Source: B8-G4 sp033720735 (GTDB lineage Bacteria; Bacteroidota; Bacteroidia; Chitinophagales; Saprospiraceae). From it: a stretch of DNA of 14,578 nt. The DNA lies in contig JAWWBX010000086.1 in assembly GCA_033720735.1 (NCBI GenBank), positions 1 to 14,578 of the forward strand, in the 5' to 3' direction. Below the pieces are notes generated by a model. That model was not told where the DNA came from. It did no database searches and saw only the letters and a list, made by a program, of their open reading frames with translations. The position numbers were made by a program, and so were the translations under genes. This document shows, in pieces, positions 7,429-14,222 of the stretch. Each line of letters begins with the position of its first letter. Position 1 is the first letter of the stretch.

Positions 7429-8379
7429 ATGCGCATTGTATTTCTCGACGCAGCAACGATCGAACTGAACGGAGACATCGATTTCAGCCCCCTGCACGCA
7501 TTGGGCTCACTGGTCACCTACCCATCAACACGTAGTGAGGAGAGCATTGCTCGGTGCAGGGATGCGGAATGCATCATCACCAACAAAGTGCAGATCACCC
7601 GCAAAGTGGTGGAAGAGGCGCGCGCTCTTCGGCATGTTGCTGTCATCGCCACTGGCTTCAACAACATTGATCTCGCGGCCTGCCATGATCATGGTATTCG
7701 CGTATCCAACGTTCCGGGGTATGCCCGTCACAGTGTGCCCCAGCATGTCTTCGCACTCATTCTCAATCTTGCCACCCGCGTGCACGACTATCACCATGAT
7801 GTCATGCAGGGGGAGTGGCAGGAGTCAGAGGTGTTCACCTTGCTGAAGTATCACACCTTTGAGCTGTCGGGCAAGACGATCGGGATTATTGGCTTCGGGG
7901 ACATCGGGCGCGCGGCGGCGCGCTTGGCGCGTGCGTTCGGGATGCATGTCCTCATGCATCGCAAGTCGGGCCAGCCACTGGACGGCTATGAAAGCACAGA
8001 CCTTGACCGCATCTACCGGGAAGCCGACATTCTTTCGATCAACTGCCCGCTCACTGACGACAACCGGTATATGATCAATGCCGAGGTCCTGCATCAAATG
8101 AAGCCTTCGGCCTTGCTCATCAATACGGCCCGCGGACCACTGGTCGACCAGCGGGCGCTCGCGGAAGCACTTCAACAGGGAATCATCGCAGGAGCAGGGA
8201 TCGATGTGCTCGATGAGGAGCCACCTCGCGACAATCCTCTGTTTGGGGATGTCCCCAATCTCATCATCACCCCGCATTCAGCCTGGACAACCATTGAGGC
8301 AAGACAGCAGCTCATCAACGAAGTGGCAGAGAACATCAAGAGTGCCACAACGGGTCATCCCCGTCACCTGATCACATAG
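7429..8379 (+). CDS. hprA: Glycerate dehydrogenase / hydroxypyruvate reductase-type D-2-hydroxyacid dehydrogenase
   Basis: NAD(P)-dependent D-2-hydroxyacid dehydrogenase of 316 residues, cytoplasmic. The opening IVFLDAAT, ITNKV and IATGFNNID resemble bacterial glycerate dehydrogenases (hydroxypyruvate + NAD(P)H to D-glycerate). The Rossmann loop is GFGDIG (155-160). The catalytic set is complete: R235 in NTARGPLVD, E264 in LDEEP and H283 in TPHSAW. At the end of the second Rossmann strand, where NAD-preferring enzymes usually carry Asp, it has MHRKS (around 176-180); this may allow NADPH use, although related glycerate dehydrogenases also vary here. It is the last gene of the operon, 18 bp after the preceding stop and without a Shine-Dalgarno sequence. 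Its stop is 13 bp from the convergent stress-protein gene. A different small 2-oxo acid as substrate is possible, supplied by the aminotransferase. Confidence 0.85.
   Translation: MRIVFLDAATIELNGDIDFSPLHALGSLVTYPSTRSEESIARCRDAECIITNKVQITRKVVEEARALRHVAVIATGFNNIDLAACHDHGIRVSNVPGYARHSVPQHVFALILNLATRVHDYHHDVMQGEWQESEVFTLLKYHTFELSGKTIGIIGFGDIGRAAARLARAFGMHVLMHRKSGQPLDGYESTDLDRIYREADILSINCPLTDDNRYMINAEVLHQMKPSALLINTARGPLVDQRALAEALQQGIIAGAGIDVLDEEPPRDNPLFGDVPNLIITPHSAWTTIEARQQLINEVAENIKSATTGHPRHLIT
7941..7960 (+). other. Perfect 8-bp hairpin inside the dehydrogenase gene
   Basis: GATGCATG and CATGCATC flank a 4-nt TCCT loop. It encodes MHVLMH at the end of the second Rossmann strand. It may simply reflect the repeated Met-His codons, but it would form a stable mRNA hairpin within the coding region. 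Confidence 0.4.
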
Positions 8380-8392
8380 CTCAAACAGGGGC

Positions 8393-8833
8393 TCACTGCC
8401 GACTCGGCACCACGATCAGTGGCACTGTGGAGTGTTTCAACAGGTACTCGCAGACGCTACCTACCAGGAGTTCGTATAGCATGCTGCGCCCATGACTCCC
8501 CAGTACGATCAGGTCGGCTTTGAGTTTGTCGGCCTCCTCCATCACCGTATGCGGCAGGTCGCCCTGGATCAGCAGGGCATCGCATGTCACCCCTTTGGCC
8601 TCGAGGTCCTGTTTGAGGACCTGCAGCTGACGATGTTCCTCTCTCAGTTCTTCAGCGCGATGATCACGCTCGTGTTGAGGACCGACACCGTAACCGATGA
8701 AATCGGGATCCGGCGCGGTAACATGTATCAGCCAGCATTTCGCCCTGTACAACGCAGCCAACTCGCCAGCCTTGTCGACCAGGCGCGGTGTCACATCTGA
8801 AAAATCGACGAGTGCAAGAATATTCCTTGTCAT
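8393..8833 (-). CDS. Universal stress protein, UspA family, ATP-binding type
   Basis: Single USP domain of 146 residues, the usual length for a one-domain family member. It begins with the family's strand-and-loop NILALVDFSD and has a second half containing ADLIVLGSHGRS. The ATP-binding signature G-2x-G-9x-G-S is present (GSHG, nine residues, then GS in LLVGSVCEYLL), so it belongs to the nucleotide-binding branch. Such proteins are small cytoplasmic stress or growth-state modulators. It is the last gene of a minus-strand operon, 8 bp after the acyltransferase stop, and ends convergently with the dehydrogenase gene 13 bp away. No terminator hairpin is visible in that gap. Confidence 0.93.
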   Translation of the reverse strand: MTRNILALVDFSDVTPRLVDKAGELAALYRAKCWLIHVTAPDPDFIGYGVGPQHERDHRAEELREEHRQLQVLKQDLEAKGVTCDALLIQGDLPHTVMEEADKLKADLIVLGSHGRSMLYELLVGSVCEYLLKHSTVPLIVVPSRQ

Positions 8834-8841
8834 GATCTCGA

Positions 8842-10254
8842 TTAAAACTGGAAGTAAATGAACTGTTCTCCACTACTCTGCGCGATGACCAGTAAAAACA
8901 ACATCACTGCCCACGCAAGACCCAACAGCCACCATGGCGCTCTGGCTGTTGCCTCCCGTACCGAGGTGTTGCGCATCAACCAGTGCACCACAAACAAGAT
9001 AGCGATCACCACATAGACAACCAGCACGTCAAATGATTGCAAGACCTTTTCAACGCCACCATTGAGCAAAAACATGGAACCAAGCATATCAATGGCGGTA
9101 TCGAATTCCCGCGCACGGAAAAACACCCAGGTGATGTTCACGCACGTGAAGGTGAGAAAAGCGAGCAGAATGCCGTTCCAGGCGTTGATCCGCAGGCGCA
9201 CCTTGCCCCGCAGGAATCGTTCGATCATCAGATAGATCCCGTGCAGGCCTCCCCAGGCAACGAACGTCCAGGCTGCGCCGTGCCAGAGACCTCCAAGCAG
9301 CATGGTGAGTGTGAGGTTGACATACGTGCGCACAGGGCCGCGGCGGTTCCCACCGAGCGGGATGTACAGGTAGTCGCGCAACCAACTCGAAAGTGTAATG
9401 TGCCAACGACGCCAAAGATCGGAGAACCCGATGGCCGCGTAGGGATACCTGAAGTTGTCCGGAATGATGATCCCCAGCATCAATGCAATACCAATGGCAC
9501 AGGTCGAGTATCCCGCAAAGTCAAAAAAGATCTGCCCGGAAAACGCCAGCGTACCGCCCCAGGCGTCGACCGGGTGAAGCAAGGAACCCGCCCCAAACAC
9601 GGCATCTGCAGCAGAGGACAACAAGACGTCGGCCATGATCACCTTTTGGAACAGCCCGAGCGTCAGCAGGAATGCTCCCCAGATGAACTGCCGCTGCGTG
9701 GCACGCTTGGGCGCTGCAAACTGAGGGATCAGTTGCGTCGAACGCACGATCGGGCCAGCGACCAGCTGTGGGAAGAAGGTCACGAACAGGGCAAAGTCGA
9801 GGAACTTCCCTGCCGGTTCGGTTTTGCCCCGATAGACGTCGATCGTGTACGACATGGTCTGAAAGGTGTAGAAAGAGATCCCCATCGGGAGGATGATATC
9901 CGGAGCAGCCGCCTGAAAGTCCAGCCCCACGGTATTGAGCAGCCAGATGAAATTCTCCAGCAGGAAGCCCCCGTACTTGAAGAAGGCGAGAAACCCCAGG
10001 TTGACGCACAAGCTCAGGATCAGCCAGCGCTTGCGCGCCTTCGGATCAGAAGTGCGAAACATGCGCTTGGCGGCAGTCCAGTCAACCACTGTCGAGATCC
10101 ACAGCAGCAGGATGAGCGGGGGATTCCACATGGCGTAAAAAAGGTAACTGGCCAGGAGCAGCATCCGCTTCTTGTTCGTCCACTGCATCGGCGAATAGTA
10201 GAACGCCAGGACGACGATCAGGAAGACAATAAATCCAAGGGAATTAAACAGCAT
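8842..10254 (-). CDS. MBOAT-family membrane O-acyltransferase (AlgI-like)
   Basis: Polytopic membrane protein of 470 residues in the membrane-bound O-acyltransferase family, close in layout to AlgI of alginate acetylation. Such proteins carry acyl (usually acetyl) groups across the inner membrane for transfer to an exported polysaccharide. The N-terminus MLFNSLGFIVF is typical. Many hydrophobic helices cover the length. The two conserved histidines are visible: H285 in DLWRRWHITLSSWLRDY and H325 in GGLWHGAAWT, the latter being the expected catalytic one, with the family's IPLGGNRRG between them. It lies 35 bp downstream of the SGNH-like partner gene and 8 bp upstream of the stress protein. 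A teichoic-acid DltB role is unlikely in a Gram-negative organism. The identity of the polymer is not shown by the sequence. Confidence 0.92.
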   Translation of the reverse strand: MLFNSLGFIVFLIVVLAFYYSPMQWTNKKRMLLLASYLFYAMWNPPLILLLWISTVVDWTAAKRMFRTSDPKARKRWLILSLCVNLGFLAFFKYGGFLLENFIWLLNTVGLDFQAAAPDIILPMGISFYTFQTMSYTIDVYRGKTEPAGKFLDFALFVTFFPQLVAGPIVRSTQLIPQFAAPKRATQRQFIWGAFLLTLGLFQKVIMADVLLSSAADAVFGAGSLLHPVDAWGGTLAFSGQIFFDFAGYSTCAIGIALMLGIIIPDNFRYPYAAIGFSDLWRRWHITLSSWLRDYLYIPLGGNRRGPVRTYVNLTLTMLLGGLWHGAAWTFVAWGGLHGIYLMIERFLRGKVRLRINAWNGILLAFLTFTCVNITWVFFRAREFDTAIDMLGSMFLLNGGVEKVLQSFDVLVVYVVIAILFVVHWLMRNTSVREATARAPWWLLGLAWAVMLFLLVIAQSSGEQFIYFQF

Positions 10255-10289
10255 GGTACAGGGTGGTTGTCAACGTGTGGTCAATAACA

Positions 10290-11336
10290 TTACAGTACGC
10301 CGTCCTCTTTCATCTGCCGGACCAGGTCAGTCGTAAACTGTTTGGCGTCCTGGCTATTCAGGTGTGACCATTCCGGCAGGGTGTACTGATTCATGAAGTC
10401 GTAGTCCTCGAAGTGGTAGGCCGGGCAGCCGGTGGCCTCCACCAACGGATCCCAGTATTTCTCCCGCGGGAAGCCTCCGTTCTCGGCAGCTCTGAACACG
10501 TCCTGGGACGGGCAGCGGACCAGGATGACCTTACCGCCACGTGCGCGGAACTTCTCGATTTGTTCGACTGACATACCGATGATCGCCTGGCGCAGCTCCT
10601 CGATAGCCTCGGGTGGTGGCATCGGATCGGGTGGTTGGATCACAAAACTCCAGAAGTCTGTCACCATACGGGCGAGGGCCGTGTCGGTATCTGCCCGCCA
10701 CATGGTCACGTTGCGATCTTGGTCGAGGTACTGAAAGATCGGGAACGGTGGCTGGGCCGGTACTCTTCGCGGCGCGACGAGGGTCTCGAGACGCGTACGC
10801 AGATCCAGTTCATCAAAGAATGTCTCCTCGGTCGCATTGAGAAATGCAAATGCACCCTGCGGGGCCTTCGCCACCAGGTGGTTGAAGCGATCGGCATACG
10901 TGCGCGTATGATAGTGTTTTACCCAGTTGGATATCCTTCTCCAGAAGTAGTGCTCATCGCCAGGCGGGCTGAAATACAACGGAGGAGTAATACCCAGCAC
11001 GATCGTTCCATTGAATGCACTGTTCTCCACCAGATCGATCAACACCGGGAGCGGCGTGGTGCCGGCTGCGGCGAGCATCACCGGACGGCGGCCGGCTTCA
11101 GCCTCCCATTCATCCAGCTGGATATCAAACAAAATGCGTGACGAACCGAGTAAGACTACATCTTCAGGGCCCAATCTTTCCACTTTAGCCCGCTGCTCTG
11201 CCCAAAGATGCTTGTCATCCTCGGGGGCCACTCGGTAGTCCTCTCCGCGCCAATGGATCTCCCAGGCAGCAAGTGCCACGAATGCCAATGCCAATGCCAG
11301 AAGCACAGACCTGAGCGGTACCGGATATTCAACCAT
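10290..11336 (-). CDS. SGNH-hydrolase-like periplasmic protein, partner of the MBOAT acyltransferase
   Basis: Protein of 348 residues with an N-terminal membrane anchor or uncleaved signal (about 10-26, LALALAFVALAAW) and a periplasmic body. VVLLGSSRILFDI (60-72) looks like block I of SGNH hydrolases, with S66 at the nucleophile position, and PEWSHLNSQDA (321-331) looks like the C-terminal Ser-His block with H325. The usual Asp three residues before this His is replaced by E322. Together with the adjacent MBOAT gene this suggests an AlgJ/AlgX/DltD-like partner that moves the acyl group onto the polymer. No strong whole-length match to a named family can be claimed. It opens the operon, with a divergent second gamma-glutamyltransferase-like gene upstream. 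Confidence 0.7.
   Translation of the reverse strand: MVEYPVPLRSVLLALALAFVALAAWEIHWRGEDYRVAPEDDKHLWAEQRAKVERLGPEDVVLLGSSRILFDIQLDEWEAEAGRRPVMLAAAGTTPLPVLIDLVENSAFNGTIVLGITPPLYFSPPGDEHYFWRRISNWVKHYHTRTYADRFNHLVAKAPQGAFAFLNATEETFFDELDLRTRLETLVAPRRVPAQPPFPIFQYLDQDRNVTMWRADTDTALARMVTDFWSFVIQPPDPMPPPEAIEELRQAIIGMSVEQIEKFRARGGKVILVRCPSQDVFRAAENGGFPREKYWDPLVEATGCPAYHFEDYDFMNQYTLPEWSHLNSQDAKQFTTDLVRQMKEDGVL
11281..11298 (-). repeat. Hexanucleotide repeat (3 copies) in the signal-anchor coding region
   Basis: AATGCC is repeated three times without change. On the coding strand it encodes an alternating Leu-Ala run (residues about 13-19) in the N-terminal hydrophobic segment of the SGNH-like protein. 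Gain or loss of a unit would keep the frame and only change helix length. Confidence 0.6.
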
Positions 11337-11364
11337 AACAGCAATGAATTATTGGCGCACAGGA

Positions 11365-11372
11365 GGTGCACC
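11365..11372. promoter_or_regulatory. 8-bp perfect palindrome GGTGCACC
   Basis: The palindrome sits immediately before the first hexamer of the phased array in the divergent intergenic region, 29-36 bp before the SGNH-like gene's start on the minus strand. It may be a small operator. Chance occurrence is possible. Confidence 0.2.
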
Positions 11373-11373
11373 A

Positions 11374-11411
11374 GTGTTCGCAGATCAGGGTGTTCAATTC
11401 TCTGAGTGTTC
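11374..11411. promoter_or_regulatory. Three GTGTTC direct repeats at exact 16-bp spacing (candidate operator)
   Basis: GTGTTC occurs at 11374, 11390 and 11406, each exactly 16 bp apart; the outer two extend to AGTGTTCGCA (11373-11382 and 11405-11414), 32 bp apart, which is three helical turns. The array lies between the divergent SGNH-like gene and the second gamma-glutamyltransferase-like gene. On the minus strand the unit reads GAACAC. Evenly phased direct repeats are the usual shape of sites for cooperative binding by a regulator. No binding protein can be named. Confidence 0.45.
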
Positions 11412-11451
11412 GCAATGCCTCAAGTTAAGTAAATTGCCGATGATCATCTGA
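11374..11451 (+). CDS. Possible 25-residue small ORF with a perfect Shine-Dalgarno sequence
   Basis: AGGAGG at 11361-11366 is followed after 7 nt by GTG at 11374, and the frame runs 25 codons to TGA at 11449-11451. The peptide would begin MFADQGVQFSECSQC and contain one CxxC pair. It ends 28 bp before the start of the second gamma-glutamyltransferase-like gene, so it could be a leader peptide. Against this, no other gene in the window uses such a Shine-Dalgarno sequence, the frame overlaps the hexamer array, and frames of this length are common by chance. Confidence 0.15.
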   Translation: MFADQGVQFSECSQCLKLSKLPMII

Positions 11452-11479
11452 TTGATTTTCTTCATTCCACCCGTTGCTC

Positions 11480-13135
11480 ATGCACCGCATCTTCGTCATC
11501 TTCCTGCTAATCTGCGCGCACCCATTGACCCCATCGCATCACGCCAGGGAACTGCCCGATCCTGCGCCATTGGGCGCTGTCAGCTCTGCTCACCCACTGG
11601 CCACGCAGGCCGGCGTTGCAATTCTGGAATCGGGTGGCAATGCCTTCGACGCAGCAATTGCCGTGGCGGCAACCCTGAATGTGGTCGAGCCGATGATGTC
11701 AGGCATGGGCGGATACGGGACGATCCTGATCTACGATGCAGCATCCGGCCGGGTGCGGTACCTGGATTCGAGCGGCAAGATCCCGGTACATATGAACTCT
11801 GACCTGATGCGTCCGCCCACGCCCGACTGGGAAGCCAACCGCACCGGTGCCAAGTCCATATCCACTCCCGGCAATGTGAATGCCTGGGATGCCATGTCAC
11901 GCACGTACGGGCGGCTCCCCTGGGCACAGTTATTCGAGCATGCCATTGAGGTTGCTGACAACGGATTTGTCGTCAGTGAGCGCACCGCCATGATGATCAA
12001 CTACTCCTGGGACGCGATGCCCGCGCATGCCCGGACTTTCTATGGTCGGAATGGCTCCGCATTACAGGCAGGCGATACGCTGGTGCAGAAAGACCTGGCC
12101 AGTTCATTGGCGTTGCTGGCGCGGGAAGGCCGGTCCGTCTTCTATGAAGGCACGCTCGCTCAGAAGATCGTCAAGGCCATGAAAGACCACGACAGCTTCC
12201 TGGGCGCCGAAGACCTTGCACAAGACCGGGCGGAGTGGTGGGATCCTATTTCGATCGACTACCGCGATCACGTCGTGTACACGGCTTCCCCGCCGGCCAA
12301 TGCCTTCCCGGCACTGATTCGTCTGGGCCTGATGGAGCGACTCAATGACGGGCTGGAGCACAACAGCACCGACTACCTGCACTGCTTTGCCGAGGCAACC
12401 AAACATGCGTTCTGGTGCCGCCTCAAGTACGCCGGTGACCCCGAGATCAAGCCACCGCCACTCGGTACGCTGTTGTCTTCCGCATACCTGGATGAGGTCA
12501 CCAAAGGCATTGACTTGAAATCTGCGAGCGAATTCGTCCCGCCCGGCCTGTCCGGCAGTTCCGGTGACCATACCACCCATTTTGTGGTGGCCGACCGCTG
12601 GGGCAACATTGTCAGTGCCACCCAGACGCTGGGCAACCTCTTCGGAAGCAAGATCATGCCGGAAGGGACCGGCATTTGGTTCAACAACTCGCTCGCGTAC
12701 TGCACCTACGAGCCCAAAGGCAATCCGATGGACGCGATCCCTGGGCAGCGCAAGCTATCGGGCGATTGCCCGGTGATCCTGTTCAGGGACGGACGGCCGG
12801 TGTACGCGTTGGGCACACCGGGCGGGCATACCATCCCCCAGACTGTCCCGCAGATGATCATCAACATCATCGACTATGACATGTCTATTTCAGATGCCCT
12901 GGCCGCGCCGCGCATCTCATTCATCGAGCCCGATCAGATCGCCATTGAAGACGGGATCCCAGCCAGTGTGATACGGCAACTTAAACAACGCGGTCATCGG
13001 GAGCGCACCACACGCGCGCTCGGCAATGCGCATGGGTTGCAGCTGATGTACGACGCACAGGGCAAGGTTCGCGGCTACCTGGGCTCGGCAGATCCCCGGG
13101 GCGAAGGAAGCTGGATGATCGCCCAGGACAAATAA
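11480..13135 (+). CDS. Divergent gamma-glutamyltransferase-like Ntn-hydrolase, exported
   Basis: Second gamma-glutamyltransferase-family protein, 551 residues from the ATG at 11480; a TTG two codons earlier is less likely. The N-terminus MHRIFVIFLLICAHPL is a Sec signal peptide without a proper lipobox, so a soluble periplasmic or secreted enzyme is expected. Family marks are LESGGNAFDAAIAVA and GDHTTHFVVAD, with T365 the expected nucleophile after autocleavage behind H364, followed by GNIVSATQT and GTPGGHT. Key substrate-pocket residues of E. coli GGT are missing: the R114 site reads LDSSGKIP, the MDDF motif reads SLAYCTYE, and SSMSPTIV reads LSGDCPVI. The protein should still mature and hydrolyse an amide or peptide bond, but a standard gamma-glutamyl substrate is doubtful. 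It stands alone on its strand, divergent from the acylation operon and convergent with DUF5777. Confidence 0.85.
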   Translation: MHRIFVIFLLICAHPLTPSHHARELPDPAPLGAVSSAHPLATQAGVAILESGGNAFDAAIAVAATLNVVEPMMSGMGGYGTILIYDAASGRVRYLDSSGKIPVHMNSDLMRPPTPDWEANRTGAKSISTPGNVNAWDAMSRTYGRLPWAQLFEHAIEVADNGFVVSERTAMMINYSWDAMPAHARTFYGRNGSALQAGDTLVQKDLASSLALLAREGRSVFYEGTLAQKIVKAMKDHDSFLGAEDLAQDRAEWWDPISIDYRDHVVYTASPPANAFPALIRLGLMERLNDGLEHNSTDYLHCFAEATKHAFWCRLKYAGDPEIKPPPLGTLLSSAYLDEVTKGIDLKSASEFVPPGLSGSSGDHTTHFVVADRWGNIVSATQTLGNLFGSKIMPEGTGIWFNNSLAYCTYEPKGNPMDAIPGQRKLSGDCPVILFRDGRPVYALGTPGGHTIPQTVPQMIINIIDYDMSISDALAAPRISFIEPDQIAIEDGIPASVIRQLKQRGHRERTTRALGNAHGLQLMYDAQGKVRGYLGSADPRGEGSWMIAQDK

Positions 13136-13145
13136 TCCGGCTACA

Positions 13146-13160
13146 TCCGCAGCAGGCGGA
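13146..13160 (+). terminator. Weak hairpin in the convergent gap
   Basis: TCCGC and GCGGA form a 5-bp stem with loop AGCAG, 10 bp after the stop of the plus-strand Ntn-hydrolase gene. No T-run follows, so intrinsic termination would be weak. It is the only hairpin of note near that gene's end. Confidence 0.2.
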
Positions 13161-13212
13161 CAAAGCCTGATTGGGTGAGTATGAAGAAATGGTGGGTTGG
13201 TCGCTTTTCAAG

Positions 13213-14097
13213 CTAAAAGTTCCACAACCGGGTCATGTTAAACCCGATCAGGATATCGCCATCGCCAAAGCTGTTCTGGTTCAAAACATGATTGTACTGG
13301 GGTACCAGGCTCTGATAGTTGCCGATGAACACCTGGAAGGCGTGTGAGCTGGTGACAAACTCCAGGCCGAAGCTCAGATTGGGCTCGGGGTCATTGATCT
13401 CGTGACTGGTGACCGGCAGGTCGAAGTTGACCAGGATGGCGGTACCGGTCGTGATCTTGAACTTACCCGAGGCTGAAACCGCGAAATGCATATTCTCCAT
13501 CCGGCCGGTCTCAATGCCCTCGCCGTCAAACTCGATGAGCGTGTGATTGAAGTAAGACAGGCTCGGTGCCAGCTGGAACGCCACCTTGCGCGAGAAGCTG
13601 TGCGCGATCATCAGCTGGTGGAAAAAGGTGAGCCGGTCCGTTCCTTCGGCAAAGATCGCCGCGTCGCGCGTGTCCCAGCCCATACTCGCCAGGTACGACA
13701 CGCTGACCGGTGCTCCACCGGAGCGTTTCTGGGTGATCAGTGCGTACTTGGCCCAAAAGTCCCAAACCTTGCGCTCCTTGGTGATGCCAAAACCGACCAT
13801 CAGATTGTCGATGGGTACGTATTCCAGGCCGATGCGGATATTGGAAGGGGCGGCAATCCCGAAGAAATCATCGTAGCCATTTTCCAGCGTTCCGAAGCGA
13901 TGGGCAAAATCGAGCTGGAATGTCCCTTTGATCGGCACCACGACAGTTTGATTGTCAATGTGCCAGATGCTCTCAAAGGCGCTGCGAACCGGGCGGAGAT
14001 CTTCGCTCTGCGCAGTGAGAGGCAGCGCAACAATCACTGCGAACATGCCACCCAACGCAGTGACCCAGGTGCGCGATGACTTCAGAAATCTTGTCAT
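13213..14097 (-). CDS. DUF5777 family beta-barrel-like outer membrane protein
   Basis: Protein of 294 residues with a signal peptide (about 1-29, ending LPLTAQ) and alternating polar/aromatic strands typical of an outer-membrane barrel, closing with a terminal Phe (ITRLWNF-like end, here MTRLWNF). Phrases such as RPVRSAFESIWHIDNQTV, VVPIKGTFQLDFAHRFGT, YDDFFGIAAPSNIRIG and SSHAFQVFIGNYQSL match what I recall of DUF5777, a Bacteroidota family of unknown function that is often encoded near cytochromes. A GGAG lies just before the ATG (GACGGAGTC ATG), one of the few Shine-Dalgarno-like sites in the window. It follows a multihaem cytochrome gene on the same strand, but an intrinsic terminator between them suggests its own promoter. 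The molecular function is unknown. Confidence 0.85.
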   Translation of the reverse strand: MTRFLKSSRTWVTALGGMFAVIVALPLTAQSEDLRPVRSAFESIWHIDNQTVVVPIKGTFQLDFAHRFGTLENGYDDFFGIAAPSNIRIGLEYVPIDNLMVGFGITKERKVWDFWAKYALITQKRSGGAPVSVSYLASMGWDTRDAAIFAEGTDRLTFFHQLMIAHSFSRKVAFQLAPSLSYFNHTLIEFDGEGIETGRMENMHFAVSASGKFKITTGTAILVNFDLPVTSHEINDPEPNLSFGLEFVTSSHAFQVFIGNYQSLVPQYNHVLNQNSFGDGDILIGFNMTRLWNF

Positions 14098-14122
14098 GAC
14101 TCCGTCATTTTAGAAGTGTGCG

Positions 14123-14141
14123 TGACCGCGTCAGTCGGTCA
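14123..14141. promoter_or_regulatory. 6-bp inverted repeat upstream of DUF5777
   Basis: TGACCG at 14123-14128 and CGGTCA at 14136-14141 flank a 7-bp spacer, 26-44 bp before the DUF5777 start codon and just past the cytochrome terminator. The position suits a promoter operator. The arms are short. Confidence 0.25.
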
Positions 14142-14142
14142 G

Positions 14143-14180
14143 AAAAACGGAAGGTGGTGTATCAGTCTGAACCACCTTCC
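14143..14180 (-). terminator. Intrinsic terminator after the cytochrome gene
   Basis: On the minus strand a perfect 10-bp stem (GGAAGGTGGT with ACCACCTTCC at 14149-14158 and 14171-14180) with a 12-nt loop is followed, after one G, by five T residues (14143-14147). It starts 42 bp downstream of the cytochrome stop codon and is the clearest terminator in the window. It should separate cytochrome transcription from DUF5777. Confidence 0.85.
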
Positions 14181-14222
14181 ACGATCCATGTCCACACGGC
14201 ACCCCATGCGGAACACAAGCTG

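Noticed and set aside
6724..7497. Minus-strand open frame of 257 codons
   Set aside because: It is antisense to the gamma-glutamyltransferase-like gene and runs into the next gene. The real frame carries all family motifs.
7908..7923. GC-only palindrome inside the dehydrogenase gene
   Set aside because: It is explained by an Arg-Ala-rich helix written with GC-rich codons after the Rossmann loop.
9037..10287. Plus-strand open frame of 416 codons
   Set aside because: It lies exactly antisense to the MBOAT gene, whose membrane topology and catalytic histidines are clear. The translation is charged, low in hydrophobic residues and matches no family I recognise. Long antisense frames are expected in GC-rich DNA.
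13204..13219. CTTTT/AAAAG inverted repeat at the end of the DUF5777 gene
   Set aside because: The 5-bp AT-rich stem overlaps the stop codon and lacks a GC stem, so it is too weak to call a terminator.
13486..14079. Plus-strand open frame of 197 codons
   Set aside because: It is antisense to the DUF5777 gene, which has a signal peptide and family sequence. The antisense product is charged and featureless.
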